Source: Desulfosporosinus sp. FKB (GTDB lineage: Bacteria; Bacillota; Desulfitobacteriia; Desulfitobacteriales; Desulfitobacteriaceae). From it: a DNA stretch of 64,000 bases. Below are positions 1 through 8,183 of this stretch, piece after piece; positions within the stretch are counted from its first letter, which is position 1; every line of letters starts with the position of its first letter. Below the pieces are notes generated by a model. It worked only from the letters and a program-made list of their open reading frames with translations. It was not told where the DNA came from and ran no database searches. The translations under genes were made by a program, and so were the position numbers. Where the stretch lies: contig NZ_NADJ01000035.1 of assembly GCF_002196705.1 (NCBI RefSeq), forward strand, positions 105,243 to 169,242. The letters run 5' to 3'.

Positions 1-464
1 TCTCTCTGCTCATTCTCTCCAAAATCACGAAATCTCCATTTGGCCTTACTTTACTGGCAGCTCGCGACAATCCGGTACGCTCTGAAAGTTTAGGAATCAA
101 CGTTAAACAACACCGTCTGATCGCCTTTGTTATTGCAGGCTTTTTTGCCGGTGTTGCTGGGGTACTATTTGTTCTCCTGGAACGTTCCGTAGCTCCGTCC
201 CTCTTATTCTGGAATAAATCCGCCGAAATCTTAATTATGTGCCTAATGGGCGGCCTGACGGTCTTCTTAGGACCAACCTTAGGAGCGGCCATCTTAGTTC
301 TTCTCTCGATGATCGTAGGACTTTACACTGAATATTGGCTTCTTGTCCTTGGCCTCCTTTTATTAATTCTCGTACTTTTCTTACCTCAGGGGATTCTAGG
401 TTACATTTGCGAAAAGATAAAAGGGCGACGTCAGAGAGGAGGAAGTTTAGATGCTTCAAATTGA
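1..464 (+). CDS. livM: Branched-chain amino acid ABC transporter permease, C-terminal part (LivM)
   Basis: The reading frame is already open at the window edge (codons begin at base 3) and ends at 464, so only about the last 153 residues are present. It is a membrane permease of the LivM family: the stretch with AARDNPVRSESLGINV is the conserved cytoplasmic loop that contacts the ATPases, and it is followed by hydrophobic segments including GFFAGVAGVLFVLLE and a MGGLTVFLGPTLGAA segment typical of the family C-terminus. The last 14 bases overlap livG, so the genes are translationally coupled. Substrate (Leu/Ile/Val, or another amino acid or urea in relatives) cannot be fixed from this fragment. 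Confidence 0.93.
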   Translation, partial: SLLILSKITKSPFGLTLLAARDNPVRSESLGINVKQHRLIAFVIAGFFAGVAGVLFVLLERSVAPSLLFWNKSAEILIMCLMGGLTVFLGPTLGAAILVLLSMIVGLYTEYWLLVLGLLLLILVLFLPQGILGYICEKIKGRRQRGGSLDASN

Positions 465-1194
465 GCAGCTTAAAAAATCCTTCGAGGGATATCAGGCAAT
501 AGCGAATGCCAATCTTTCCGTTCCCCAAGGAGAAGTTGTAGCAGTCATTGGTCCCAATGGCGCGGGAAAATCCACCTTATTTAATCTTATCACCGGTCAT
601 TTAACAGCAGATTCCGGGTCAATTCGTTTTCAAAAAACTGATATTACTCAATGTACCCCCCATCAAATCTGTCACCATGGAATCGGTCGATCATTCCAGC
701 TTATTAATATTTTTACCAGTTTAACGGTATTCGAAAATATCCAAACCGCTGTTCTTGCTAAGCACCGCCTTGAGCGGAAGTTATTTAAACCAGCCAAAAA
801 GCTTCTCAGGGAAGAAACTTTAGAAGTCCTCAATAGTTTTGGACTTGTACGATATAAGGATCATTTATGCAGCTCCCTTTCTTACGGAGATCAAAAAGTC
901 CTGGAAATTGCTATTGCCCTCGGAAGCAAACCAAAACTTCTCCTCTTGGATGAACCGACGGCAGGAATGTCTCCTGATGAAACGAGTCGTATCGTCCAAC
1001 TTATTAAACGATTGTCACAAGATGAAGGCCTGACAATATTGCTCACGGAACATGATACTGATCTCGTCTTTGATGTAGCGCAAAAAATTATGGTTCTGCA
1101 TCAAGGAGAGACAATTGCTCAAGGCCTGCCTGAAGACATTCGCAGCGACAAATCTGTGCAAAAAGCCTATTTGGGGGAAACTGAAGTATGCTAG
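451..1194 (+). CDS. livG: Branched-chain amino acid ABC transporter ATP-binding protein LivG
   Basis: Cytoplasmic ATPase of 247 residues that powers the LivHM permease. Walker A is GPNGAGKS (34-41), the signature is LSYGDQ (143-148), and Walker B is LLLLDEP (163-169). The longer insert between Walker A and the signature and the HH-GIGRSFQ segment are typical of LivG as opposed to LivF. The start ATG at 451 lies within the end of livM behind a GAGGAGG ribosome site, and the stop overlaps livF by 7 bases, so livM-G-F is one operon. The livH and binding-protein genes would lie upstream of the window. Confidence 0.95.
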   Translation: MLQIEQLKKSFEGYQAIANANLSVPQGEVVAVIGPNGAGKSTLFNLITGHLTADSGSIRFQKTDITQCTPHQICHHGIGRSFQLINIFTSLTVFENIQTAVLAKHRLERKLFKPAKKLLREETLEVLNSFGLVRYKDHLCSSLSYGDQKVLEIAIALGSKPKLLLLDEPTAGMSPDETSRIVQLIKRLSQDEGLTILLTEHDTDLVFDVAQKIMVLHQGETIAQGLPEDIRSDKSVQKAYLGETEVC

Positions 1195-1880
1195 AAATCA
1201 AGGATATTCACACCTATTACGGCATGAGCCATATCTTATTCGGTTTGTCCTTAACTGTCGCACAAGGAGAAGTAGTATCACTCCTCGGTCGAAACGGAGT
1301 AGGTAAAACTACAACCTTGAAAAGTGTTATGGGTATCGTTCCTCCCAAAAGCGGCGAAATTACGTTTCGCGGACAAACTATTACTAAAATCCCGACCAAT
1401 CGTATGGTTAAATTAGGAATCAGTTATGTCCCTGACAGCCGCAGGATTTTTGCCGACCTCACAGTACGTGAAAATCTTGAAATTGCTGCCGGTATTCGCC
1501 CCGGTGACTGGACAATCGCTAAAGTTCACGCCTTGTTCCCCGTATTGAAGAAATACGAAAATCGCCGCGGAGGCAACCTCAGCGGCGGTGAACAACAAAT
1601 GCTCAGCATTGGCAGGGCTTTGCTGGGTAATCCGGATCTTTTAATATTGGACGAACCAACAGAAGGGCTTGCCCCTTTGATTGTTCGTGAACTTGAAGAA
1701 CAGATCTTAGAACTTTGTTCCACCGGAATCTCAATCCTCTTAGCCGAACAGAATCTCAAATCCGCCTTAAAATTAGCGAATCGCTGTTATGTCCTTGAAC
1801 GCGGACAAGTCCGTTTTGAAGGAACCGTCGAATCCTTAGCCGAAAATGAAGAGGTCAGAACAAAATACTTGCTGGCTTAG
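1188..1880 (+). CDS. livF: Branched-chain amino acid ABC transporter ATP-binding protein LivF
   Basis: Second ATPase of the LivHMGF importer, 230 residues. Walker A GRNGVGKT (34-41), signature LSGGEQQ (131-137), Walker B LLILDEP (151-157) and the downstream AEQN switch region are intact. It starts inside livG and ends the operon. The stop codon TAG at 1878-1880 is made half from the gene and half from the AG that begins a reverse-oriented repeat remnant (1879-1900). The C-terminus (VRTKYLLA) is close to family length, so little or nothing has been lost. Confidence 0.95.
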   Translation: MLEIKDIHTYYGMSHILFGLSLTVAQGEVVSLLGRNGVGKTTTLKSVMGIVPPKSGEITFRGQTITKIPTNRMVKLGISYVPDSRRIFADLTVRENLEIAAGIRPGDWTIAKVHALFPVLKKYENRRGGNLSGGEQQMLSIGRALLGNPDLLILDEPTEGLAPLIVRELEEQILELCSTGISILLAEQNLKSALKLANRCYVLERGQVRFEGTVESLAENEEVRTKYLLA

Positions 1881-1900
1881 TGAACTCGTTCAGCTAAACT
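1879..1900 (-). repeat. Right-end remnant of the TTTAT-linked short element (copy G)
   Basis: Read on the minus strand this is the right terminus GCTGAACGAGTTCACT seen at the end of the complete copies at 9361-9540, 41584-41762 and 46151-46332. Only the last ~22 bp survive. It abuts the livF stop codon and contributes its last two bases. Confidence 0.6.
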
Positions 1901-1930
1901 GGCAAAGATTTCAACAAATCGAGTACTAAA

Positions 1931-1985
1931 AAGAGCCGTCACCCACTTCCCTTAAATAAAGAAGTGGTGACGGCTCTCCCTTTGT
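1931..1985. terminator. Bidirectional rho-independent terminator between livF and the convergent oxidase operon
   Basis: A 17-bp stem (one bulged C) pairs AGAGCCGTCACCCACTTC with GAAGTGGTGACGGCTCT around a short AT-rich loop. A T5 run follows on the minus strand, and a weaker CCCTTTGTCT tract follows on the plus strand. It sits between convergent genes ending at 1880 and 2023. Confidence 0.85.
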
Positions 1986-2022
1986 CTGCAGGCAGCGTTT
2001 ATACTCTGACGGGTTTAACCTA

Positions 2023-3333
2023 TTAAATCTTTATTCCCGTCTTAATTCCTTCTTTAGCTTCATAGGCCATCTCTAAGAGCTGAGCGGTGTGCATTACTCC
2101 CATTCCAGCCTCTTGACGGTGAAGTCCGTCCAAAATATGCATACGACAGGCAGAACATCCTGTAACAACTACCTCGGCCCCAGTTTGCAGGATATCCTCA
2201 ACCTTATGATTATTGATCTTCGTGGAAAGCTCATAATGAGTCAAACTAAAGGAACCTCCGCTGCCGCAGCAGGTATCTGGCTTCTTCATTTCCAAAAATG
2301 CCACTCCGGGAATTTGCTTAATAATTTCTCTGGGTTGCTCTTTTACGTTTAGACCCCGTACAAGATGACAGGGATCATGATAGGTAACTTTAAGAGGTAA
2401 TTCACCAATGTTCTCCTTAAAGTCACCCAGAGAAACGACCAGTTCTGTGAAATCTTTAACCATCTTCCCCAAGTGTTTAGCCCTTTCAGCATATCTCGGT
2501 TCATCCTGCAGCAACTCAGCATATTCCTCTTTCAAAGCTAAGCCGCAGGTCCCGCAAGCAACCACTACACTATCCACCTTTTCTTGCAAAAGAACGTCAA
2601 TATTAGCCCGGGCCATTTCCCGAGCCGTTCCATAATCACCGTTCATCCGTACCGGAGTTCCGCAGCAATTTTGGAGTTTCGGAATGACAACGTCTATTCC
2701 CAAGCGGTTTAGAACATTAACGACTGCTCTTCCTGTATCCGTGTAAATATAATTGATCATACAACCAGTAAAAAACACCACTCGCAAACGAGGATTTGTG
2801 ACTTTAACAACTTGCGGATACATTGCCTTTAAAGGTTTGGAAGCCAGAGGAGAAAGCAATCGTCTTTGATCAATCCCCAACGGCATTCTGGGCAGCATTC
2901 CTTGTCCTCCCGGACCAGGACGGAAAACAAGTTTCTGCAGGATTCGACCTGTACTCATTCCTGTGTCAAAGACCCAACGATTTTTTAATATGAAACGAAA
3001 GATTAGCTTTTTCAGCGAAGAGAGCCCTTTCTGATCCACAATTTCCTTGCGGGCAGCTTCCACAAGCTTGTCAACCTTGACACCGCTTGGACAGTTGGTT
3101 ACGCATGCTTTACACATTAAACACAAGGACATCTTGGAAATAAACCCTTCGGTTAAGGATAGATCCTTAGTGATAACGCCTCGTATAAGCTTTACTCGAC
3201 CCCTGGCAACGGTTGATTCAGCCTGAAGTTCTCGAAAAACAGGACAAACATTTTGACAGGAACCGCATCGAATACAGCGGATAACTTCTTTTTCCCAAGA
3301 CTCAAATGAACGTTCCATTTCCTCACACTCCAA
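2023..3333 (-). CDS. glcF: Glycolate/lactate oxidase-type iron-sulfur subunit (GlcF-like)
   Basis: A 436-residue Fe-S protein that passes electrons from the FAD subunit encoded just upstream to the membrane quinone pool or another acceptor. Two ferredoxin-type 4Fe-4S motifs are visible: CIRCGSCQNVC (Cys 20, 23, 26, 30) and CLMCKACVTNC (Cys 71, 74, 77, 81). They are followed by two CCG domains (FFTGCM...NCCGTPV and YHDPCHL...TCCGSGGSF) of the heterodisulfide-reductase type. It overlaps glcD by 11 bases. The partner substrate could be glycolate, D-lactate or another 2-hydroxy acid, and the sequence alone does not decide. Confidence 0.88.
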   Translation of the reverse strand: MECEEMERSFESWEKEVIRCIRCGSCQNVCPVFRELQAESTVARGRVKLIRGVITKDLSLTEGFISKMSLCLMCKACVTNCPSGVKVDKLVEAARKEIVDQKGLSSLKKLIFRFILKNRWVFDTGMSTGRILQKLVFRPGPGGQGMLPRMPLGIDQRRLLSPLASKPLKAMYPQVVKVTNPRLRVVFFTGCMINYIYTDTGRAVVNVLNRLGIDVVIPKLQNCCGTPVRMNGDYGTAREMARANIDVLLQEKVDSVVVACGTCGLALKEEYAELLQDEPRYAERAKHLGKMVKDFTELVVSLGDFKENIGELPLKVTYHDPCHLVRGLNVKEQPREIIKQIPGVAFLEMKKPDTCCGSGGSFSLTHYELSTKINNHKVEDILQTGAEVVVTGCSACRMHILDGLHRQEAGMGVMHTAQLLEMAYEAKEGIKTGIKI

Positions 3334-4711
3334 ACATAACGCCGGGATTTAAAATGTTATTGGGGTCCAGAGCATGTTTAATCTTCCGCTGGATTTCCAG
3401 ACCTATTTCCCCTGTCTGCAAAGTAATAAACTTAGACTTGGCTCGTCCAATGCCATGTTCTCCGCTTAAAGAGCCACCGAGTTCCACTGTTAAAACAAAA
3501 ATCTCATCGATAGCCTTTTCTACTCTTGCCGCTTCCTCTCGGTCCATTTCATCGGTAAGAATGGTGGCATGCAGATTACCGTCTCCTGCATGACCAAGTA
3601 TAGCGATAATAATATTATACTTCGCAGCAATTTCTTGGATTCGCCGTACTGCGACGGGAATTTGGCTGCGGGGAACCGTTGCATCTTCACCGATAATAGT
3701 CGGTTTCACCCGTGAAACCGAAGCAAAAGCTGATCGCCGGGCAAGCCATAAATCTTCCGCTTCTTCCTTTGTCGTTGCAACCCGAATTTGAACGGCACCA
3801 AGACGACGACAAATCTCTTCGACCTTGCCGATTTGTTTGGACAGTATCTCGGAATCTCCATCTACTTCGATTAGAAGTACAGCCCCAGCCTCCACGGGAA
3901 GCCCCACCTTGGCATACTCTTCAATATTTTTGATATAAATATTGTCCAGTAATTCCAGGGAACAAGGAACCAATCCGCCGGCTATGATTTCGGACACCGT
4001 CTCAGAAGCTTGTTCCATCTCAGAGAAAACGGCCATCATAGTACTCTTAGCTTCCGGCAGAGGAATGAGTTTAACAATGATTTTAGTAATCACACAAAGG
4101 GTACCTTCGGAACCGGTAAAAAGTTTTGTCATATCGTAGCCTGTGACATTTTTTATCGTTCTTCCGCCGGTCGTCATGATCTCACCCGTTGGCAGAACGA
4201 CTTCCAGGCCTAAAATATAATCTCTTGTTACTCCGTATTTGACACCGCGGGGACCGCCGGCACACTCCGCCACGTTCCCTCCCATGGTTGACACAGCCAA
4301 ACTTGCCGGATCAGGGGGATAAAAAAGGCCAAGTTTTTCCACTTTTCTTTGTAATTGTCCGGTAATCACTCCCGGTTCTACCACAGCAATGAGATTCTTC
4401 TTGTCAATCTCCAGGATTTTATTCATTCTCTTCAGGACAAGGACAATACAGTCTCCTATAGAAACGCTCCCTCCACTGACATTGGTTCCAGCTCCTCGAG
4501 GAACAACAGGAATTTTTTCGCGATTAGCCAGCATAAGGATCATGGAAATTTCTTCAACAGTGCCCGGATACACTGCGACACCCGCTAAATCTTTAATATC
4601 TGCCTTAAGAAATGATGCGTCATACGTATAGCAATATAAGTCTTCTAACGTTGTGTAGAGATTTTCCTCTCCAACTATTTTAGTCAGTTCTTGAATGATT
4701 TCTGGTTTCAA
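3323..4711 (-). CDS. glcD: FAD-linked 2-hydroxy acid oxidase (GlcD/D-lactate dehydrogenase-like)
   Basis: A 462-residue flavoprotein that oxidises a 2-hydroxy acid (glycolate or D-lactate class) to the 2-oxo acid. The N-terminal PCMH FAD-binding fold carries VVPRGAGTNVSGG and the GGNVAECAGGPRGVKYG loop. The C-terminal FAD-oxidase domain carries GHAGDGNLH and LSGEHGIGRAK, the histidines expected near the flavin. It is the first gene of the pair, followed directly by the Fe-S subunit with an 11-bp overlap. The 240-bp gap to the divergent antiporter gene should hold its promoter. Confidence 0.9.
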   Translation of the reverse strand: MKPEIIQELTKIVGEENLYTTLEDLYCYTYDASFLKADIKDLAGVAVYPGTVEEISMILMLANREKIPVVPRGAGTNVSGGSVSIGDCIVLVLKRMNKILEIDKKNLIAVVEPGVITGQLQRKVEKLGLFYPPDPASLAVSTMGGNVAECAGGPRGVKYGVTRDYILGLEVVLPTGEIMTTGGRTIKNVTGYDMTKLFTGSEGTLCVITKIIVKLIPLPEAKSTMMAVFSEMEQASETVSEIIAGGLVPCSLELLDNIYIKNIEEYAKVGLPVEAGAVLLIEVDGDSEILSKQIGKVEEICRRLGAVQIRVATTKEEAEDLWLARRSAFASVSRVKPTIIGEDATVPRSQIPVAVRRIQEIAAKYNIIIAILGHAGDGNLHATILTDEMDREEAARVEKAIDEIFVLTVELGGSLSGEHGIGRAKSKFITLQTGEIGLEIQRKIKHALDPNNILNPGVMFGV

Positions 4712-4950
4712 TATCTTGCCTCCTCTGTTAGGCTCCGGCTCTGCGGCGATTATTCGGTTAATTTTGCCGCATCCTTACATATTTCGCCACACAGAGAAAA
4801 TATCCTTTAAAACACCTTATTATTTAATAATCTGTTATATAGTATTTCCTTGGGTATTGCACGCCAGATTATCCTCCTTCATAATGTGTTTGATAGGAAG
4901 TTTTGTGTAAATAAGCCGTCACTATTTATGACGTTTGAGGAGGATAATTT

Positions 4951-5985
4951 GTGAAGTTCCTTAATTTATTTCTTTTAGCTATCCCAGTCAGCATCTTTTT
5001 TCATCTTGCAAATAGTTCACCCATCCTGACATTTCTGACAGCTTGTTTGAGCATTATTCCTCTTTCCGGCTATATGGGGAAGGCCACGGAAGAGATCGCC
5101 ATTTATGTAGGTCCGAATATCGGAGGCTTATTGAATGCCACGTTTGGAAACGCCGCCGAACTCATTATCACACTCTTTGCCTTAAAGTCCGGCCTTGTCG
5201 AAGTGGTTAAGGCCTCCATAACTGGATCGATCATCGGTAATCTGCTCCTTGTTCTGGGTCTCAGCATGCTGCTCGGGGGGTTTAAATTTAAAACTCAAAA
5301 ATTTAACAGAGCTGCTGCTGGCATGCACACCTCCATGCTGCTTTTAGCCGTTACCGGGCTGATTATTCCCGCGGTCTTTCTCAACAACCATTCAAATCCT
5401 GCCGCAGAACCTTTAAGTCTAGGTGTAGCCGCGGTTCTAATCCTGATCTATTTATTGAGTTTGCTCTTTTCTCTTCATACCCATAAAGATGTTTTTCGTC
5501 CCAGCCAAGAGCATTCAAGTACTCCTCAGTGGACAAGGCTTAAATCATTACTTATTCTCCTCGCCGCTACAATCTTTGTCGTCATCGAAAGTGAGTTTCT
5601 GGTGTCAGGAATTGAACCTGTCGTTAACACCCTGGGAATTAGCGAGCTTTTTATAGGAGTTATTATTATTCCCATCATCGGCAATGCTGCAGAGCACACC
5701 ACAAGTGTTATGATGGCTTTAAAAAACAAAATGGAAATCAGCCTGGAAATTGCTATTGGTTCCAGCACGCAAATAGCTCTTTTTGTCGCTCCTTTGCTTG
5801 TCTTTATCGGCTATTTAAGCGGGCACCCAATTGATCTTCTCTTTACAAGTTATGAGCTTGTTGTCATTATTTTGGGTACAGTAATTACAGCCATTATTAG
5901 CATGGATGGCCGCTCAAACTGGCTGGAAGGCGCACAACTGTTAGCCTCTTACGTTATTATGGCTATAGCTTTTCTTTTTGTATGA
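4951..5985 (+). CDS. cax: Calcium/proton antiporter (CaCA superfamily, Cax)
   Basis: An integral membrane cation/proton exchanger of 344 residues with about 10-11 hydrophobic segments. The two family repeats are visible: GGLLNATFGNAAELIITLFAL in the first half and IIGNAAEHTTSVMMALKNKM in the second. Each carries the GNAAE motif whose glutamate binds the cation. The start is GTG at 4951, 7 bases behind a GAGGAGG ribosome site. The DUF202 gene follows 28 bases downstream and is probably in the same transcript. Confidence 0.92.
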   Translation: MKFLNLFLLAIPVSIFFHLANSSPILTFLTACLSIIPLSGYMGKATEEIAIYVGPNIGGLLNATFGNAAELIITLFALKSGLVEVVKASITGSIIGNLLLVLGLSMLLGGFKFKTQKFNRAAAGMHTSMLLLAVTGLIIPAVFLNNHSNPAAEPLSLGVAAVLILIYLLSLLFSLHTHKDVFRPSQEHSSTPQWTRLKSLLILLAATIFVVIESEFLVSGIEPVVNTLGISELFIGVIIIPIIGNAAEHTTSVMMALKNKMEISLEIAIGSSTQIALFVAPLLVFIGYLSGHPIDLLFTSYELVVIILGTVITAIISMDGRSNWLEGAQLLASYVIMAIAFLFV

Positions 5986-6013
5986 TTCACATTCACAGAG
6001 GAGGAAGATCACT

Positions 6014-6421
6014 ATGTTAACAAAAGAAAATTCCTCTCAGAAACCCAATACTAATCGCCGTCTGCATCTCGCCAATGAACGAACGTTCTTAGCCTGGATC
6101 AGAACGAGTATCGCAATGATGGGCTTTGGTTTTGTTGTCGAGCGCTTTGCCTTGTTTCTTAAACAAATGTCCTATGTCCTTGGCAAATCAAATCTTGATG
6201 TTACCTTACCACCTTCTCATGGATACTCGACAATGATCGGCATCTTTCTGGTTGCTCTTGGCTCTCTTATGAGTATTTTAGCCTATCTGAAATATCGAAA
6301 CGTTGATTTACAAATCGCTACCGATACTTATCAGCCTTCATCCTACCTTAATATCTTACTCAGTATCTCTGTTTTAGCCGTTGGCATGTTTCTGATATTC
6401 TATTTGCTCCAAAGCATTTAA
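6014..6421 (+). CDS. DUF202 (YidH-family) small membrane protein
   Basis: A 135-residue membrane protein with the DUF202 hallmark LANERTFLAWIRTSIAMMGFG followed by three transmembrane segments. I choose ATG 6014 because AGAGGAGG ends 6-7 bases before it; a start at 5978 would overlap the antiporter and lacks a ribosome site. Function in the family is not established. Its coupling to the Ca2+/H+ antiporter suggests a role in ion homeostasis or as an accessory subunit, which is inference. Confidence 0.85.
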   Translation: MLTKENSSQKPNTNRRLHLANERTFLAWIRTSIAMMGFGFVVERFALFLKQMSYVLGKSNLDVTLPPSHGYSTMIGIFLVALGSLMSILAYLKYRNVDLQIATDTYQPSSYLNILLSISVLAVGMFLIFYLLQSI

Positions 6422-6474
6422 AGACATTATCCAAACTTGTTACATAACTGCGAAATTGTAACAAGCTGCAAACA

Positions 6475-7010
6475 AAGGTGCTGAAATAAACAACAATGGG
6501 TTTATTTCAGCACCCGATAATTTATAATAAAGCTGTTAATTTAAGGGAATTAATAATATAAGAGCACGCAATGGTCTTATCTAGCACCAACATAGATAGT
6601 TTATCACCTAACAATAATCTTGCGACTAAGGCTAAGCAAGTTCCCACCTAAATTGATGGTTCGTTCGACTAAACAAGGTATCTACTGAGCCAGACATAAC
6701 CTTACGGCTATATCTGACCTGCGCGTTCCTATACAGGCATATATCATTTAATATATGGTTGTATAAGTTCAACACCTTGCAAAATCTTAGCTCGACATTT
6801 CCTGATAAGTTGGAACCCTAAAGCAATCCTTAAACTGCTCTAAAGCTTTTCCCTACCAAAAAAAATCTTCCCGCCGACTATAAAACAAACACCTCTCAGC
6901 ACCTGCATATAATCTTTGGCCAACTTATATACACCCGTTAAAGCATATATAAATCGTAGCTCGACCATTACGTACCCTTATGATTGTAGTATCACCTGAT
7001 TACGTTTATT
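6475..7010 (-). ncRNA. Large structured non-coding RNA, candidate
   Basis: No protein frame fits this stretch, but the minus-strand RNA folds convincingly by hand. A 19-bp helix pairs 6963-6981 with 6558-6576 without a mismatch and with three G-U pairs. Inside it are a 13-bp hairpin capped by a GUAA (GNRA) tetraloop (6689-6718), an 11-bp stem at 6925-6954 with three G-U pairs, an 8-bp stem at 6820-6841, a stem at 6736-6774 and a 6-bp stem near 6579-6599. The G-U pairs would be A-C clashes on the other strand, so the RNA is minus-strand. It is followed by a hairpin terminator at 6477-6514. A promoter-like TTGATC-17-AATAAA lies near 7006-7035, so both ends are approximate. I could not assign a family. 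OLE-type RNAs have similar size and occur in anaerobic Firmicutes, but I cannot confirm a match. Confidence 0.7.
6477..6514 (-). terminator. Hairpin terminator of the large RNA
   Basis: A perfect 15-bp stem (GGTGCTGAAATAAAC and its complement) with an 8-base loop. On the minus strand it is followed by TTTGTTT. It could also stop transcription from the DUF202 gene on the plus strand, but no T-run follows in that direction. Confidence 0.65.
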
Positions 7011-7061
7011 TATTCTGGAAATATATTCCTCGATCAAGCTGCATCCTTCTAAATAATACCT

Positions 7062-7289
7062 TCACTGAAGCAAGGACAAAATCTTATTCTTATTAAAGCC
7101 AACCACCGTATCATTACCGACAATGAATGCAGGAACTCCACTGATATTTTTGCTTTGCAGCTCGTTCAACGCCTCCTCATCGGTACTGATATTTCGTTCT
7201 TGAAATGAAATATTATGCTGCGAAAGAAACTCCTTCGCCATAGAGCAATAAGGTCAGGTATCGCTGGTATACATCGTTACATTTTTCAT
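7062..7289 (-). CDS. Selenocysteine-containing glutaredoxin-like protein (UGA at codon 12)
   Basis: A 75-residue thioredoxin-fold protein of the glutaredoxin/NrdH type, readable only if UGA at 7254-7256 is selenocysteine. It starts MKNVTMYTSDT, then U-P-Y-C, which is the CPYC redox motif with the first cysteine replaced by Sec. The cis-proline motif SGVPAFIVGND and the C-terminal VVGFNKNK follow, exactly as in small glutaredoxins. The start ATG at 7289 has an AGGAGG ribosome site 7 bases upstream, and the only other stop is the UGA after LSLLQ. A SECIS-like hairpin follows the UGA. Expected role: thiol-disulfide or peroxide-linked reduction in the cytoplasm. A conventional gene caller would miss or split it. 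Confidence 0.85.
7218..7256 (-). promoter_or_regulatory. SECIS-like element for the glutaredoxin UGA
   Basis: On the mRNA, UGA (7256-7254) is followed after 15 nt by an 8-bp stem GCGAAGGA/UCUUUCGC (one G-U pair, 7238-7231 with 7227-7220) and a GUU loop. The loop begins 23 nt after the UGA and its first base is G. UGCU/AGCA can pair outside this stem. This fits the published bacterial SECIS description (stem shortly after UGA, small loop with an early G). Confidence 0.75.
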
Positions 7290-7425
7290 CCGAGTCCCTC
7301 CTTATTTTACTTAGATTAACTATAAGTATTGCATTAAGGATACATTTTTATCCATCGTTCTTCCTGTCTCTAATAATGTTTTAAACTCTTTATGATTCAT
7401 CAGATCAGACCGCCACATCTCAGAA

Positions 7426-7475
7426 TGAACTTGTTCAGCTAAAGCTAAACATCAGAGCTATGGTGGGGGTCTTAA
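7426..7475 (-). repeat. Internally deleted remnant of the TTTAT-linked element (copy H)
   Basis: On the minus strand a left-end piece TTAAGACCCCCACC is joined almost directly to a right-end piece GTTTAGCTTTAGCTGAAC and AAGTTCA. The middle hairpin is lost. It lies just behind the response-regulator stop codon. Confidence 0.55.
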
Positions 7476-7493
7476 ATGAGGATAAAGGATAAA

Positions 7494-8159
7494 TCACTTA
7501 ACTAAACCGCCGCGTAAAGCCTTAACAACAAGTTGCGTTCGATCCTCTGCTCCAAACTTTTGCAACAGACGATGAATATGGGTTTTCACAGTTCCTTCTG
7601 TTATGAAGAGAGTTTCGGCAATTTGATCATTTTTTAAGCCAAAGGCCATCTGCTGTAAGACCTCTTTTTCCCGTTCAGTAAGGGGTTCCAGAAGCACAAT
7701 TTGATTCTGACTCGCCTTAACTTCTGGAGATAAAGCCCTGACAAGAGCACCTGCGGCCAAACCTGTGCGGTATACAGCTTCTCCTCGGTAAGCAGCCCTA
7801 ATGGTTTCCAGCATCACGTCCGTATCTGCGTCTTTAAGAAGATAACCAACTGCACCTGACCTAATTCCCTCATAAACATAATCCTGAACTTCAAATGTAG
7901 TAAGGATAACCACTTTAACCTCCGGCATATCTTTAAGAATCTCCCTTGTTGCTTTAATGCCGGAAAGTCCGGGCATTTGCACGTCCATCAAAACTACATC
8001 CGGCTTAGTTTCTAACGTTCGGCGCACCGCATCATCACCATTAGCAGCTTCACCCACAAGCTGCATATCCTTCTGCATTTTAATGATATAGCCTAAACCC
8101 TGTCTAATCATGGTCTGGTCATCAGCTAAGAGCACTCTAATCACACATTGAGCTGTCAT
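7494..8159 (-). CDS. NarL/FixJ-family response regulator
   Basis: A 221-residue DNA-binding response regulator. The receiver domain (about 8-125) has the acidic pair DD (13-14), phospho-acceptor Asp59 in VVLMDVQMPG, and TTF and K in LLKDAD. A LuxR-type helix-turn-helix (about 155-215, LTEREKEVLQQMAFGLKNDQIAETL...VKTHIHRLLQKF) follows. It is encoded 24 bp behind the sensor kinase gene, so the two form one operon. Targets are unknown; two palindromes upstream of the divergent CcdC-like gene are candidates. Confidence 0.93.
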   Translation of the reverse strand: MTAQCVIRVLLADDQTMIRQGLGYIIKMQKDMQLVGEAANGDDAVRRTLETKPDVVLMDVQMPGLSGIKATREILKDMPEVKVVILTTFEVQDYVYEGIRSGAVGYLLKDADTDVMLETIRAAYRGEAVYRTGLAAGALVRALSPEVKASQNQIVLLEPLTEREKEVLQQMAFGLKNDQIAETLFITEGTVKTHIHRLLQKFGAEDRTQLVVKALRGGLVK

Positions 8160-8183
8160 TCTTGCGCACTACTCTCCTTCTTA

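Noticed and set aside
6475..7010. Naming the structured RNA as OLE, tmRNA, RNase P RNA or a group II intron
   Set aside because: I see no tmRNA, RNase P or intron domain V motifs, and I cannot recall the OLE consensus well enough to claim it.
7254..7256. UGA in the glutaredoxin frame as a simple nonsense mutation
   Set aside because: It sits exactly at the redox position, the frame is otherwise intact with good start, and a SECIS-like hairpin follows.
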